Shown here: positions 63,968 to 64,000 of the stretch, in pieces
How the letters are laid out: each line of letters opens with the position of its first letter
Numbering within the stretch: position 1 is the first letter of the stretch
DNA from: Acidobacteriota bacterium
GTDB taxonomy: Bacteria; Acidobacteriota; Blastocatellia; Pyrinomonadales; Pyrinomonadaceae
Direction: 5' to 3'
DNA: 64,000 nucleotides
Assembly (NCBI GenBank): GCA_003385635.1
Contig: QQUY01000001.1
Location: 2,085,001 to 2,149,000, forward strand
The notes under the pieces: generated by a model
Seen by the model: only the letters and a program-made list of their open reading frames with translations
What the model was told of the DNA's origin: nothing
Database searches by the model: none
Translations under genes and position numbers: made by a program

Positions 63968-64000
63968 TTCGTTCGGGGCCTTAGTATTCGCTGTACTTCT

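Overview
The window reads as a chromosomal segment of a free-living Gram-negative bacterium. My best guess is Acidobacteriota, probably class Blastocatellia. This is inferred from the Oar-like TonB-dependent receptor with an N-terminal carboxypeptidase-regulatory domain, the many secreted M14/M28/S41 hydrolases, the gene content, and intergenic DNA filled with short palindromes and degenerate 'text-like' repeats. A 16S or marker-protein comparison would be needed to confirm it. I found no rRNA, tRNA, phage, integrase, transposase gene or true CRISPR array.

Layout. 1-5.3 kb: end of a GT87-type mannosyltransferase, dnaX (with an A9 run that could generate a short gamma form), a small membrane protein, then psd and pssA (phosphatidylethanolamine synthesis). 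5.3-10.6 kb: a minus-strand TPR/CBM protein plus O-antigen ligase-like pair, nth on the plus strand, then cobO and a PPC-type lipoprotein. 10.9-19.0 kb: the minus-strand rimP-nusA-infB-rbfA-nrnA transcription/translation operon, preceded by a small winged-helix-like protein and a ROK glucokinase. 19.2-30.8 kb: a giant GH15 glucoamylase/CBM48-like/esterase fusion, a cation/proton antiporter with an RCK domain, an orphan sugar ABC ATPase, malQ and a secreted M14 peptidase. 31.2-35 kb: two paralogous secreted FecR-like proteins, then UDP-glucose dehydrogenase and a sugar-nucleotide epimerase. 35-39.7 kb: S41 and M28 peptidases and mtnA. 39.9-43.95 kb: glgP and four small genes. 44-48.2 kb: isoaspartyl peptidase/asparaginase, a peroxiredoxin, and an isoprenoid pair (squalene/phytoene synthase and polyprenyl synthase) with an unknown gene. 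48.4-55.5 kb: coaBC, a type-4 UDG, a Nudix hydrolase, then rplM-rpsI, rpsB-tsf, pyrH-frr. 56-62.6 kb: TonB receptor with a DUF5666-type neighbour, and an ECF sigma / anti-sigma / bactofilin-like membrane protein operon. 63-64 kb: an isolated pilM.

How the genes work together. Most of the window is housekeeping: replication clamp loader, translation initiation and ribosome assembly, phospholipid, CoA and UMP metabolism. An alpha-glucan theme runs through the accessory part: a secreted GH15 enzyme, glucokinase, 4-alpha-glucanotransferase and glucan phosphorylase could together take external or internal glucans to glucose and glucose-1-phosphate. A second theme is the envelope: O-antigen ligase-like protein, UDP-glucuronate formation, FecR-like surface proteins, TonB receptor, secreted peptidases.

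Most interesting signals. (1) The dnaX A9 slippage candidate. (2) An intergenic-type repeat lying in frame inside the GH15 fusion gene. (3) A 287-bp inverted-repeat element with five internal 29-bp tandem units. (4) A dispersed 20-bp repeat found four times. (5) The tandem FecR-like pair sharing a C-terminal membrane segment and VISP tail beside polysaccharide genes. Several start codons were reassigned from Shine-Dalgarno and family evidence; these are noted per gene.
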